Shown here: piece by piece, positions 32,952 to 44,800 of the stretch
Layout: the number at the start of each line of letters is the position of its first letter
Position numbering within the stretch: the first letter of the stretch is position 1
Source: Pelagophyceae sp. CCMP2097
Taxonomy: Eukaryota; Sar; Pelagophyceae
Assembly: GCA_026770575.1 (NCBI GenBank)
Contig: MU657185.1
Span: 251,998-315,997, forward strand
DNA: 64,000 nt
Direction of reading: 5' to 3'
Position numbers and translations under genes: made by a program
The notes under the pieces: model-generated
Databases searched by the model: none
What the model was told of the DNA's origin: nothing
Seen by the model: the letters and a program-made list of their open reading frames with translations, nothing else

Positions 32952-34600
32952 TCAAATCCTTGGAAGGCCAATGTGGCATCTCAGGGCGTCGCCGCGGGGC
33001 GGCCGCCGCTTTGTATTATCGTAAATCATTGGACCTGTTGGAAGACCACGGTGGCATCTCCGGGGAGCCACTCGGCGCCCCCCGTTGCCGCTTCGAAGCC
33101 GACGCGCGCGATGCGCCGCGGCGCCCGTCGCGCGGCGTCCGAGGCGCGCGGCGTCGAGTGCTCGCGGCGGCGACAGTTGTTGCGGCCGGTCGGGGTCTCG
33201 CGGCGGGTCGAGGACGCGCGCGAAGACGACGGCGTAGGCGCGCACCGAGGGCGGGAGCCAGACGGCGACGGTCTGCCGCGCGGCGGCGGCGGCGTCGCCG
33301 TCGGGGCCCGCGTAGACGGACCGGAGCGTGAGGGCGCGGAGCGCCGCGGCGCGCCGTAGGCCAAAGGCGAAGGCCGGGACGAGGGCGCAGTTCGCCCGCG
33401 CCGGGCCACCGACTCCGTCGAACAGTGCCAGCTCAAAGGTGAGGTCGGCGAGCGCGGGGCCCGCCGCGGCGACGTACGCGGCAACATGCGAGAGGACGCG
33501 GGGCTGCATCAGCTCCCGCATTCCAAAGGAGAGCACCGCGAGGCGCGCGAGCCGCGGAGCGGCGCGCGCCACCTCGGCGCACCGCAGCGACAGCGAGGCC
33601 TCGGCGGCCGTGACCTCGGCCGGCGCCGTGTCCGTGACGGGATCGGCCGCCGGCGCGGGGCCCGGACGATCGTCCACCGCCGTGGGGGGCTCCACCGCTT
33701 CATCGAACTCGTCGTCGTCGTCTTCATCGCCGTCCTTCGACTGCGGCTGTGCCCGCGGAGGCTCCGGCGCTGGCTCTGGCGCCGGCGTCTCCAATCGCGT
33801 CATGGGGATCTTGATGGCGTCGCGCGAGAACCGGGCGCTGGCGAGGCGGGGAAAGTGCGCCGCGATCGTGTCGAAGAGCGCGGGGAGCGTGAGCGCGGCA
33901 TCGCCGTCGAAGGACGACACGCGGCGGTCGGTGTCGAGTTGAAGGCGCTCGAGCGCGCCGCAGGCCGCGCCGCTCAGTGCGGCGAGGTCCACTCTGAAGA
34001 AACGGTCCTTGGCGACGGCTAGGCTCCGGAGCGCCGGCATCTTCGAGAGCATCGCGGCGAGGTGGTCGAGGCTCATGCGGCTCGGGTCCTGGAGGTACCC
34101 GCCGTCGTCGTGGTGCCGGTACTCGAGCGACGCGAGCGTGGAGCCGAACTTGGCGGAGACGAGCTTGGCCGCGCACGCCTTGAAGACGCGGCCCGAGACC
34201 GTGAGGTGCTCGAGCGACGGGATGGCGTCCTGCGTGCGTGCCCTCGAGACGCCCAAGGCAACAACCAAAGGCCCCGCCCTCTCGCGTCGTCTTCCAAGGC
34301 ATCGCGCCGGGCTGCTACGAGGAGCCGCTTCCAGGCCGCCCAGCTGACGCGCGCCCTCGTCGTGCCCGTGTCGACGAGCTCGAGGCGGGCCACCGCGCCG
34401 AGGCGCAGCGCCGCGGCGCCGCGGACGCAGCGCTCGCGCTGGCAAAAGCCGCCGAGCGTCCGCCAGAGCTCGGCGTCGCCGCGCAGCGAGGCGAACCACG
34501 TGCTCGTCAGCGTCATGCGCGCGCGCGACACGACGTCGACGTTGTTCAGGATCGCGAGGACGACGGCGCGGTCCACAGCGTCGAACGACCCGCCCGCCAT
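32952..34600 (-). CDS. F-box-type protein with leucine-rich-repeat-like region
   Basis: Two exons (34600-34319, 34229-32952) join in phase 0 across an 89-nt GTAGCA..CAG intron to 519 residues. The N-terminus (AVVLAILNNVDVVSRARMTL, then W, then DAELWRTLGGFC) has an F-box-like pattern. Repeated Leu-rich segments follow (SLEHLTVSGRVFKAC, MPALRSLAVAKDRF, CGALERLQLDTDR, APRLARLAVLSFG, ALADLTFELALF, AAALRALTLRSVY), typical of LRR substrate receptors of SCF ligases. A disordered Pro/Asp-rich insert (~res 250-300) interrupts the repeats. The last ~90 residues look like non-coding read-through, so a further 3' intron or a shorter exon 2 is possible. Confidence 0.65.
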
Positions 34601-35006
34601 GGCTGGGGGGATCGTAAGGCGCGGCCGTCGGACGCCCGGAGCGGCCCTACAATCTCACGGTTTAGGGGTCCCTAGATAGAACCAAGTCAAAGTTCTCCGG
34701 CAACGGAGTTGAACGGACCCGGGGGACGACGCCGCGGTGTGCGCGTCTATTTTTGAACTCCGCGCACGCGCGAGCCACGCGGAGAGCCCGCGAGCGACCC
34801 TCTGAAGATGCGGCCGCGCCGACCCTCGAAGATCGATATCTGCTCGAAACTCTTCGATTCTTGCAATTGCAGAGAAAAAGGGTCGCTGAAAAAGAGCATT
34901 CCAAAATCTGACACTCGACGGAACCCTCCACCTGCTGCGCCGCCGAAGGCGCGCCCCACCGAACGTCGGCGACCGCAGCACGCACTGCGGAGCACCTCGC
35001 ACTCGG
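34601..35006. other. divergent promoter region
   Basis: This separates the minus-strand F-box/LRR gene from the plus-strand plastid-type gene. No RNA gene or repeat was seen. Confidence 0.4.
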
Positions 35007-36389
35007 ATGAAAGTATTTTCTGCGTCGTGGCCCCTGCTGGGCCTGCTGGCGCTGCCGCTGGGAAGCGGGCTGCAGGCCGCGCCAGCGAGGCACCACCACC
35101 GCCGACCGCTGTGGGCCGCGGGCGACGACGCCGGCGGGCTCCTCGAGGAAGCCGCGGCGCTCCGGCGCGAGGCCGACGCGCTGCAGACGGAGCTCCAGGC
35201 GGCGCGCCCCGCCGGCGACGCGCGCACGCTTCTCGACGAGGCGGCTGCGCTGCGGCAAGAAGCCGACGCGCTGCAAGTCGAGTTCCTCGCGGCGCAGCCC
35301 GCCGTCGCGGCGCCGCCGCCGGCCGTCGAATCGAAGGACCCGTTCGCCGGCGCGACAATTGGCGTCGCCGGCGCCAACGGCCGCCTCGGCTCGCTCGTCT
35401 GCCGCGCCATTTTGCGCGCGTCGCCGACGGCGCGCGTCGTGGCGCTGATCCGCGACGTGCGCATGGAGTCGTCGTCGCGGCTCTCGTACGAGATTGGCGC
35501 CGAGGACATCCCGCTCGAGTTCGCGCCCTTCTTCCCGCCGGCCGCGGACGCCAAGGACGACGGCCCGCGGCGCGGCGGCGGCGTCGCGCGGGACTACGCG
35601 CGCGTCCAAGTCCGCGTCGCCGACGTGACGGACGCGAAATCGGTGGCCGAGGCTTTGCGCGACTGCGGCAGCGTCGTCTTCTGCGCGTCGAGCTTCCTGA
35701 GCACGTCGGCGCGCCGCCCCGCCGCGGGCGTCGGCGGCGGCCTACGCGCGCTCGGTAATGACATCGGCGGGATGCTCTTCGAATTCCGCGCGCCGACGTG
35801 GTACGTGGCGTGACTTATTCACACCCCTGGTCGTACTCATAACCGCCACAGGTACAAGACGCGAGACGCCGAGGGGAAGTTGGCAGACGTAGACGGCGTG
35901 ATGCACGCCGCCGCCGCCGTCCGCGACCGGCGCACGCTCGAGGCCGTTACGGCCGACACAGCGCACGCGCGGCTCGCGCCGTTCCTCCTCGTCTCCGTCG
36001 TCGACGTGAGTTATCACTCTACCGTCGGCACTCGCCCGCGGAGGCCTACTCGCGGATCTTAGGCAGAGGCGGAGCACCTCGCGGCGAAGCGCGACGCCGA
36101 GGCGCGGCTGCTCCAGTTGCTGCCCGCGAGCGTCGTCGTCCGGCCGGGCAAGCTCTTCGACGGCCAGCGGACGAACCCGGGCACCGTCGTGTCGCGCGGC
36201 GCCGCGGCCGCGGAAGCCAACCGGCGCGGCCTCGACGGCGGCGTGTGGACCCAGCTCTCCGACGAGGAGGGCGCGCCCGTCGGGCGCTTCGAGCTCGCGG
36301 ACTTCATCGTCGCAGCGCTCTCCGATTCGGCCGCGCAAGGCGAGACGCTCGTCGTCACCGCGGGCCCGGCCGCGGCGAAAAAAAAGTAA
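35007..36389 (+). CDS. plastid-type NAD(P)-binding SDR-like protein
   Basis: Three exons (35007-35800, 35852-36005, 36063-36389) join in phase to 424 residues. It starts with a hydrophobic leader (MKVFSASWPLLGLLALPLG) followed by a basic, acid-poor stretch. This is consistent with the bipartite signal-plus-transit leader of secondary-plastid algae, although the usual Phe at the cleavage site is not obvious (SGLQAAPARHH). A coiled-coil region with a duplicated heptad block (LLEEAAALRREADALQ / LLDEAAALRQEADALQ) precedes a Rossmann motif (IGVAGANGRLGSLVCRAIL) and SVVFCASS. The C-terminal part (ARLLQLLPASVVVRPGKLFD, FELADFIVAAL) resembles atypical SDR/NmrA-like proteins that help photosystem assembly or bind cofactors. 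The substrate is unknown. Confidence 0.75.
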
Positions 36390-36720
36390 AGAAAACACCT
36401 CACCCCGCCGGCGCGGGGCCTTGAAAGAGGATCGGATGCCGCTTCGAGCCGTACCAGCTCCCCGACAGCGGCGTGTTACTGTCAACGATGAGAATTACGA
36501 AACGCAAGGCCGGGTGCGGCTGCGACGTCCTTCGGTGCATGGTCTTGTCTACAAGTGTAGTGGGTCGCGTCGGGCGGTTGCTGCGCTCACGACGCAAAAT
36601 CGGCGTCGCCCAGCGCCGCGGGCTTGTAGAGGCAGCGGCGTTGCCTACGGTGCTCCGAGTGCGGGCCCGGCGCGCCGCCGAAGGGACTTTCCGGCGCGCC
36701 CTCGGTCCACAGGCGGGTCC
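36390..36720. other. convergent intergenic region
   Basis: This lies between the 3' ends of the SDR-like (+) and aldolase-like (-) genes. No supported gene, RNA or terminator structure was seen. Confidence 0.4.
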
Positions 36721-37780
36721 TCACGCGTCAAAGTGCTTGGCGGCCCAGACGCCGCGGTAGAGGTCCGTCTGCCGCTTGAACTCGAGCGTGACCGCGTCGT
36801 CGACGAGGACGAACTCGCGTCCCGTGTTGTACGTCAGCAGCTGCACGCGCGCCGCGCGCTCGAGGAAGTACATTTCGTCAAACGCCTCGGCGACCGTCGA
36901 CCCGCACGTGATGACGCCGTGGTTCTGCTGCAGCAAAACGCGCTTGCTGCCCATGCACGCCGCGAGGCGGTCGCCTGGTGGGGGTCGCGCTTCGATTTGC
37001 GCTCGTCTCTCGAGGCGAAACGATCGCACCTTCCTCCTGTCCCAGGACGAGGCCGTTGTACTCCGTGTCGTAGGCGACCTCGTCGTAGAAACGCAGGCTC
37101 GTCTGCGTGACCATCTTGAGCTCCATGTCCTTGAGCGACGTCAGGGCGGTGGCGTACGGCATGTGCGTGTGCCTGCAATCGCCAGTGAAGTATTCAAGCT
37201 AAGGCCCGCCGAGAGCGACTCACAGCACACACGTGGCGTGCGGGTGCTTCTCGTGGATGCGCGAGTGGATGAAAAACGCAGTCGGGTCGGGCGCGCCTGC
37301 GTCGCTGCGTCCCTTGGGCGGCCCTCGCGGCGGTTTGCGCACCGTTGCCCTCGAGGACGTCGCCGTTGGAGTTGAGCAGGAGCAGGTTTGATGCCGTAAC
37401 CTCCGACCAGCTGATACCGTACGCCACGCAAAGGAAGCGGTCCTTCGTCCCCGGCACCAGCACGGTCAGGTGATTGTCCACGCCCTCGTTCATGCCCAAA
37501 TTGTGCATGATGCGGTAGCACGCCGCCAGCTCCAGCCGCGCCTGCCGACAGACGGTGCCACCAACTGACGGACGACAAACGGACTTTTGTGAAGAATCAC
37601 ACCTGGCGGAGCTGGTCCGAGTTGCAGCCTAGAGAGCGGCGCGTTCGGCGGGGTCGCGCCTTCTCCCGGCGGAGCGAAGGGCGCACCGTTGGGCGCCTGG
37701 ATGAGGCCATAGGGGCCCAAGACCTCGTACGAGCCCGTCGGGTCGTTGCTCTGGTTCTCAGAGTAGGCCACAGTCGCCAT
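36721..37780 (-). CDS. class II aldolase/adducin-domain protein
   Basis: Five exons (37780-37603, 37564-37343, 37296-37224, 37172-37030, 36974-36721) join in phase to 289 residues. The joined sequence shows the class II aldolase fold: LELAACYRIMHNLGMNEGVD, ISWSEVTASNLLLLNSNGDV, FFIHSRIHEKHPHATCVL, the metal-site HTHMPYATALTSL split by an intron just before the first His, and NHGVITCG as third metal ligand. The family contains zinc-dependent fuculose/ribulose-phosphate aldolases and the non-enzymatic head of adducin. Retained His residues suggest metal binding, but the catalytic acid of sugar aldolases was not confirmed. The first intron is only 38 nt; the others are 46-55 nt. Likely cytosolic, because no targeting peptide is seen. 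Confidence 0.85.
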
Positions 37781-38023
37781 GCTGCCGGAGGTCCGGAGGC
37801 AACGCCGACGTCTGGCGCTCAAATGTTCGAACGGCGCGCGGCGAGAACAAGCGAGCCGGAAGAGCCTTCACGGACGACCAACGAGGAGTTCTCGCTCGCC
37901 AAACTTTAGCGACCAAAGCCCATTTGGGGGGGCAGACGCCCGGGGCCGTAGATCGCTGGTCGCCGTGGAGCACGTGGCCACCTTTCCAGACGCCTTGCCG
38001 AGCTCTCTCAAAAGTGACCTGGC

Positions 38024-39552
38024 ATGCCGTCCACCGCGAAATGCCTCGTGTGCTTCCTCGCGATCGTCGGCCTGCAAACTTCCGATGCGATGGCGCGGCA
38101 GACGGCAGGGTCGCGCGTCAAGCTCTTCGATGACGCGGCCGGTGACGCCGCGCCGCCGTGGGACGCGGCGACGATGCCCGACTTTCTGGCCGCGGCCAAC
38201 GAGACGGGCCGCCTCGCCCCCAAGCTCCGCTTCGCGCGCGACGTCCTCGGCTGCGACGAGCCGTGGTGCGCCCGGCGCACGGTCTTCCGAGGCAGCCGAC
38301 GGGCGGCGTAGGGCGCTCGCGCGCGCCGTGCCGCACTTCGTCTCGGCGCCGCTGGCCACGGTCCTCGCGCCGCGCCACGCGTACCTCCGCCTCGTCGGCG
38401 CGCGTCACGGCCCGCGCTTGTCCGTCGACGACGTGCGTGGGTTGGGTCCGTCGCCCCCGACGTCAAAGAGGGTGCTCGCGGTGCCGCGCCACGTCTCTGT
38501 CGGTAGGTGCGCGCCATGTGCCTCGCGCCCGGCGACGACGACCAGTTCGTCGCGCTCGCGGTGCGCCATCTTTCGCCGGCGGCCGGCGCCTCAGGGCGCA
38601 TTTTCAGCGTAGGCCGACTTTGGCGGTTCGGGCGCCGACGTCGCTGCGTACCGCGCGCTCCGCGGCGCGTTCCGCCGCGGACCGCGCGAGGCCGCGCGGC
38701 GCGGCGATGCGACGGTCATCGAGGCGCTGCTCCACCACGGCTGGCGAGGCACAGCCGACCGCGACCGGCGCGGCGCGTCGGCGCTCCACTGGGCGGTGCG
38801 TCTCTCGGCGCGGCGTCCGGGTGTGTGGCGTCCGGGTCTCTCGGCGCGGCATCTGGGGACGCGCTGTACATACGGCCCGCGAGCCCGGCGGAGAGGATCG
38901 CGTAGGCGGGCCACGGCCAGACGTCGGCGTGCGGCGCGCTCGTGGCCGGCGGGCTGGGCGTGTGCGACGCGGCCGACGACGGCGCGACGCCGCTGCACTG
39001 GGCGTCGGTGGGCGTCGCCGGCAACGCATTTGGCGTCGGTGCGTCGCTCGAGGCCATGCGCTGGCTCGCCGACCGCGGCGCGCGCACTGAGGCCGCCACG
39101 GCCGACGGGAACACGTGCCTGCATTGGGCGGCGTGGGCCGGCGGCGTCGACGCCGTCGAGTTCCTCGTCCGACGAGGTGCGCGCCGATCGGGACGCGACG
39201 CCTCTTGGGACGCGACTCGTCCGCGCCAGGCGCCGACGTCTCGGCGCTGAACCGCAACGGGTGCCACGCGGCGCACTGGGCCGCCGCGGGCGGCCAGGTA
39301 GCGACGCTCGACTACCTGGCGACGCTTTGCTGCGGCGACGACCTGCGGCGGCCCAACGCCGCGGGCCACACGCCCCTCGAGCACGCCGTCGCCTACGGCC
39401 GCACGCAGTCGGCCGAGTGGTTCCTGAGACGCGGCATCGTCGACGTCGGCGCCGTCGAGTACGCCCAGAGGATCGCGGGACTCTCCGACGACGCGCGCCG
39501 CAAAGCGCTCGCGACGACGCTCGCCGCGCCATTTGCGGTCCCGAACCTCTAG
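38024..39552 (+). CDS. ankyrin-repeat protein with N-terminal signal peptide
   Basis: Six exons (38024-38265, 38312-38432, 38507-38560, 38613-38795, 38906-39176, 39230-39552) join in phase to 397 residues. The start MPSTAKCLVCFLAIVGLQTS is a good signal peptide. A non-repeat region with two nearby Cys (VLGCDEPW) follows, then about five ankyrin repeats: VIEALLHHGW, GASALHWAAGHGQTSACGAL, GATPLHWASVGV, GNTCLHWAAWAGGVDAVEFL, GCHAAHWAAAGGQ and GHTPLEHAVAYGRTQSAEWF. Several repeats are only complete after splicing, which supports the exon model. A secreted or ER-lumen ankyrin protein is unusual; the leader might instead be part of a plastid-targeting sequence. Function unknown. Confidence 0.75.
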
Positions 39553-39870
39553 ACTTGTGTGTTGTATGTCCCGGCCCCAGCGCATCCGACGTGCAGACGT
39601 CGGACGCGTGGAAGAGGCGACGTCGCGGGCTGGCGGCTTAAGGCGGCGCGGTTGAGCTTACACACTTTGATGCTTGGCGCCTGGCGCCTCCGGTACAGAC
39701 GGACGGCGGCTGGCGCTTATGGCTCGCAGACTGCCGTCCGTCCGTAGACCCGCGGCACCGCCGCTTCTGCCGGCTTCTGCGGCTTCACACAATTGTGTTC
39801 CTTCAACGGACGGCGAAGGTTCAACGGACAAACTGTGGTTCCGAACGGCGTTTCGAATTTTCTCAAGAAC

Positions 39871-41144
39871 ATGGTCTTCTCCAGGGCGGCGGCGGCGTGC
39901 GCCGCGCTCCTCGCGGCGCGCGGCTTCCTCGCGAGCGGCTTCCTCGCGAGTAGCCCCGCATCATCCAGGACCAGCAAACCGCTCCAGGCCGAGGACACGG
40001 ACGACTCGGCCGCGGTAAACCGCCGGCGTCCCCTGAGGGGTGCTCGGTGCCGCGACGGACGCCTCATGCCTCCCCTCCCCAGGCGGCGGCGGTCGAGTCG
40101 GCTGCCCCGAGCGGCAGCGTGCCGCTGCGGCTGCGGCTCAAGCTGGCGCAGGCCGAGGTCTCGCGGTCGTCGCAGGCGCGGGAGCGCGAGTCGGCCGAGG
40201 CGGCGCTGCGCCGCCTCGAGCTCGAAAACCCGGACATGGCGCTCCTGACGGTCCTCGCCGGCCGCGCCGCCGACGCCGCCGACGGCTCGCACGCGCAGTG
40301 GAAATGGGCGCGCCTCGCAGAGGAAATCGAGCGCGTCCACGACGCTGCTGCCGTGAGCGCGCTGGGCCTCGACGAGGATGCGCCCGCGGCCGAAGACGCG
40401 GCCGACGAAGACGAAGACGCGCCCGCCGGCGAGGCCTGGCGGGCGCGGGCGCGCGCGCTGTCGGAGCTGCAGTACTGGACGCTGCGCGGGAACCGCAAGG
40501 CCGAGGCGGCGCTGCTGCTGGCCGTGCGGCGCCACTGCGACAACTGGCGCGGCCCCGCGCCGGCGATACGGTGCAAAAGAGTCGCGAGAGGCCAGATGCA
40601 CGCCGGGGGACGGCCCTCATTTGTGCTGCGCGGAGGCCGAGTGCTTCCATCGCGCCGCCTTTTCAATCCGAGACCGCGCAGGCTCGGCGAGACGGCCGAC
40701 GAGCTGCTGCGCCAGGCGTGGGGCATGCACGCGGACGCGGCGGTGAACGGCCTAATGGCGCGCGCCAAGGCGGCGCTCCGCGCCGGCGACGCGCCCGGCG
40801 CGATCGAGGCGTTCGACGCCGCCGCCGCGCGCGCCGCCGCCGTCGACGACGGCCGCTGCTTCGCAGAGGCGCACCGCTGGGCGGGCCTCACGTTCGAGCG
40901 CGCGCTGGGCGAGCGCGGCGCCGCGCGCCGCGCGTTCGAGGCGGCGCTCGCCGCGTCGCCGAACAACTACGTCGTGCTCCTCGACCTCGCGCGGCTCGCC
41001 GCCGCCGAGGCCGACGAGGGCGCGCCGCCCCGCGCCGCGTCCGCGCCACGGCCCCGCGACGAGCGCCGCGCCGCCGCCGACGAGTACCTCGACCGCGCCC
41101 AGCGCCTCAACCCGGCGCTCCGCGCAGACGCGCGCACGCCCTAG
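39871..41144 (+). CDS. TPR-like protein with hydrophobic N-terminal leader
   Basis: Three exons (39871-40014, 40083-40570, 40682-41144) join in phase to 364 residues. The leader MVFSRAAAACAALLAARGFL is a signal or transit peptide. The mature part is helical and Ala/Arg-rich (LAQAEVSRSSQARERESAEA), with an acidic patch (EDAADEDEDAPAGE). The C-terminal part resembles tetratricopeptide repeats: MARAKAALRAGDAPGAIEAF, HRWAGLTFERALGERGAARR, AFEAALAASPNNYVVLLDLA and EYLDRAQRLNPALR. TPR arrays mediate protein-protein contacts, and a plastid or ER location is inferred from the leader. No enzyme motif was seen. Confidence 0.7.
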
Positions 41145-41873
41145 CCGGCGCGGACGCCGCCGGGACTTTTGCACGTACGACCTCGCACGGCGACGGGGTC
41201 GACGTACCGTGGACATACACATTTACATATACAAAGCGTCGCACAGCACGCACAGCGCCGGCACGCCGCCCTCGCCCAGTACATACTCCTCGCGTCCGAG
41301 AACATCATCCCACAATCGGACCCGAAGACATACGCATATCTAGACTCGCATAGTAGGGACCCTATTCGAATACAATTGTGTTAAGTCCCGAAGCTCGATT
41401 GGTCCTTTCGGCTCCGAGACCTGCCTCTGCTCTTCCACTGTGCGTCTTGTGTACATTGCTCCGCTCGCTGCGGAACCGGCATCTGAGGTAGGAATTCCTA
41501 GTAACTAGGAATTCCTAATGTGAACCACTCGAAAGATGCGTTTAAATTCGTTCGAGACATGAAACGGGTCGGGAGCGCGCGGTGTTGAAAGATTCGATCC
41601 ACTCGTGCGGTTCGGATCGGTGTGAGTGGCGCGAGGGACCACGACGACGTTCCCCACGAGCCAGGACCTTCGACGAAGGATGCCGAAATCGCTCTGCCTC
41701 TGCTCGTCTCCACGCCCTGCTCATCCACACGACGCGCGTCGAGTTAATCCTTCATCGAACAGCTGTCAACATAAAAAGTCGGAAGCCAAAATTTGAATCT
41801 CTGGCAGGTAGCTCGGAAGATACGCCTTTCAGAAAGGTCTGTTGCGGTTCGTCGGCGGTCCCGAGCCCTTGCC
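41145..41873. other. intergenic region with inverted palindrome pair
   Basis: This holds two TAGGAATTCCTA palindromes at 41489-41500 and 41506-41517. AT-richer sequence follows near 41740-41800 just before the membrane-protein start. No other gene was seen. Confidence 0.5.
41489..41517. repeat. TAGGAATTCCTA inverted pair
   Basis: Two perfect 12-bp palindromes are separated by GTAAC, the same word as at 3171-3243 and 32562. Confidence 0.85.
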
Positions 41874-44800
41874 ATGCGTGCGGGGCGGTTCCTCGGACGC
41901 CTGGCGGTGCTGGCGGGCGCCGGCGGCGCGTCGGCGGCCACACCCTTGCCGACTCCGTCGGCGGCCACGTCCTTCCCGACTCCGGTGGGGACGGTCGAGT
42001 GTACCGACAACGACGGCGCCGCGCCGGCGCCGGCGGGCCTCACCTTCTCCAAGACGGGCGCGGCGCTGCTGCTGACGCTCGACGGCGACTCCGACCGCGG
42101 CGGCCGCGCCGCGGGAACCGCGTTCCCCTGCTCCGAATTGCTGGCCTTTGCCGGCGCCCGCAGCGCGGCGTGCTCCTGGGTCACCGCGGCGCGGCTGCGT
42201 GTGGACATTTGGGCCGCCGCCGACTTCCAGCCCGGGGCGCCGGTGATGCTCTTGGTGGGCAAGTTCAAAAGCGCCTGCGGCGGCCGCGGCGTAGGGTGCG
42301 CCTGCGACGTGGCCAACGGCGAGGCCTCGCTCGTCGCCGACTCGACGACGGCGGTCGTCCCGCAGCCCGCGCTGCGGGGCCCCTCGACGACGTCGGTCTG
42401 CGTCGAAGACGGCCTGGCCGTCTCGGCGGCGACGTCGGCGGGGTCGGCGGGCCGCGACTTTGCGTACCAGTGGCGCGCACGGGCGGCGGTCGCGCCCGAC
42501 GGGGGCGCGGCGCTCATTGGGGCCACGGCGGTGCTGGACGCGGCGGTCCGCCGCGCGAACGCAGAGCAGGGAGCCGACTTCGTCCTGACCGCGCCGGAGC
42601 TCGCACAGCTCTACGCCGCCGCCGTCGGCGCGCAGCACGGTGGCGGCCCCTACGCCGTGACCGTCGCCTTCGACGTCACGCTGACCAATTACCTCGGCCA
42701 CACCGCAGCGTCCGACGTGTTTGTGGTGGAGGTGACGGACGTTGCCGTGCCCGCGCTCTTCATCGTCGGCGGGCCGTCGCAGGCCGTGCTGCGGAGCGAG
42801 GCGCTGTCATTCGTTGCCGACGGCGCGGCGACGTCGTGCGTGGCGCGCGCCGCCGGCGCGCTCGACTACGTCTGGGCGCTGGCCGTCGTGGACGGCGGCG
42901 CGTACGCCGCCGTCGGGCTCTGGAGCACGAGCACAAACCCGCGCATTTTCAGCATACCCGCATACGCTCTCGACGCGGCGGCGACCTACCGCCTCACCGT
43001 CACGGCCACGGACCGCGCCAACGGCTTCTGGAACACGGCGGTGGTGGAGATTTCCGTCGGCGTCGGGCCCGTCGTCGCCGTCATCACAAACGCGGGCCGC
43101 ACGGTGTCGAATGCGCGGGACCTCGTCCTCAGCGCCGCCGGGTCCTTCGACGACGACGTGCCCGCGTGGCGCGGCACCTTCGACGGTGACGTCCCCTTTC
43201 GGCGCGGCACGGCCGGGCTGGCCTTTGCATGGAGGTGCGTCTCGTACACGTCCGGCGAAACGGCCGGCCCGTGCGTCGCCACCGAGGGAACCGAGGTGAC
43301 CATCATCCGCGCCGGCGATCTCCGCGCCGGCGCCTATGTCTTTCAGGTGCAAGCGGTTTCGGTCGCCTCGCCGGCGCGCTCCGGCACGGCCCTCGCGCGC
43401 GTCACCGTAGTTGACCGCGCATTCGGCATACCGCCGGCGGTGGCCATCACGGGCGCGCTAGCCGTGCGGCCCGGCGCCAAGACGACGTTCCGGGCGACGG
43501 TGTCTGCGCCGGACGAAGCGACGTTTGGCGCTCCCATGGCGTCGACGTGGTCGCTCTCTGAGGGCGTCTTGGAGTCCGGCGCGGCGCTCGGCGCCATTTC
43601 GGCGACGCCGCTCGTCGTGACGCTGCCCGTGGTGTCGCTGACGCGCGTTCACGACCTCGTCGTGGACGCCGGCGCGCTCGTAGCCGGCGCGACTTACACG
43701 TTTTCCCTATCCGCGACCGTGGACGCCGCGCGCGGCGCGGCGAGCATCACAGTCGTCGTCGCAACTCCGCCGTCGTCGGGCCGCCTCGAGGCGTCCCCCG
43801 CCGCGGGGACGGCGTTCTCGACGCCCTTTGCGCTGACGGCCGCCGGCTGGGTCGGCGACTCGCTGCCGCTGAAGTACGCGTTCCAGACGCAAAACAGCAC
43901 GCTCCGGACGCCGAGCCTCGAGCCGCGCGCGCGCGGCGTGCACCTCGCGCAGGGCGCCAGCGTCGTGCTCACCGTCGTCGTCTCGGACGCCGACGACGCG
44001 GCTTCAACGGCGACGGCCGTCGTCGCCGTCGCGCCGCTCGACGTCGAGCCCGCGGCTCTAATCGCGGCGACGGACCTGGCGCTGTCGCAGGCGCTCCAGG
44101 CCTTTAACCTGGACAGCGTCTGCCAAGTGGTGGCCGCGACGGATGGTGCCAAGGACTTGCTGCACGACGCGCAGCGGACGGCCTTCGCCGCCAACGTCGT
44201 CGTCCGGCTCTCGGCGGCGACGTTTCTCATGCTCGATGGCACCGAGAGCGCCGAGGCCGTGGAGCAGGTCGCGCTCGCGCTGCGGACGGCGACGGCGGTG
44301 CCCGCGGACGTGGCCGACGGCACGGCCTTTGACGCGCTCGCTATCCTCGCGGGCCTGACGCAGTCGCCGGCGCCGCTGGCGGCACGCACGGCGCAGGCGG
44401 TGGGCGACACCATCTCGGCGCTGCTGGGCACGGCGCTCTACGCCGGTCCCGCGCTCTACGCCGGTTCCGGCAACGCGTTGTACGCCGACGCGCCGCGGGC
44501 GGACAGGCCCATCCTGCGCGTCATCGACGCCCTCGGGCGGCAGCGCCTGCGCGCGCTGGTGACGGAGGAGACGGTGCCGAGCCTGGTGACGCCGCTCTTC
44601 CGGGCGGCGGTGCGCAAGATCTCGGCTCGCGCCACGGGGTTGCAGCTCGCCCGGCGGCTCGCCTTTGTGGGCGGGTCCGAGGCGTCGTTTACGCCGTTTG
44701 CGGCCAAGGAGGAGTACTCTGCGCAGTTGGTGGAGCTCAACGTCGACCCGCACGTCGACGAGTCGGTGGCGTCGGCGGTGGTCCGCTTCTCCTTTGACCT

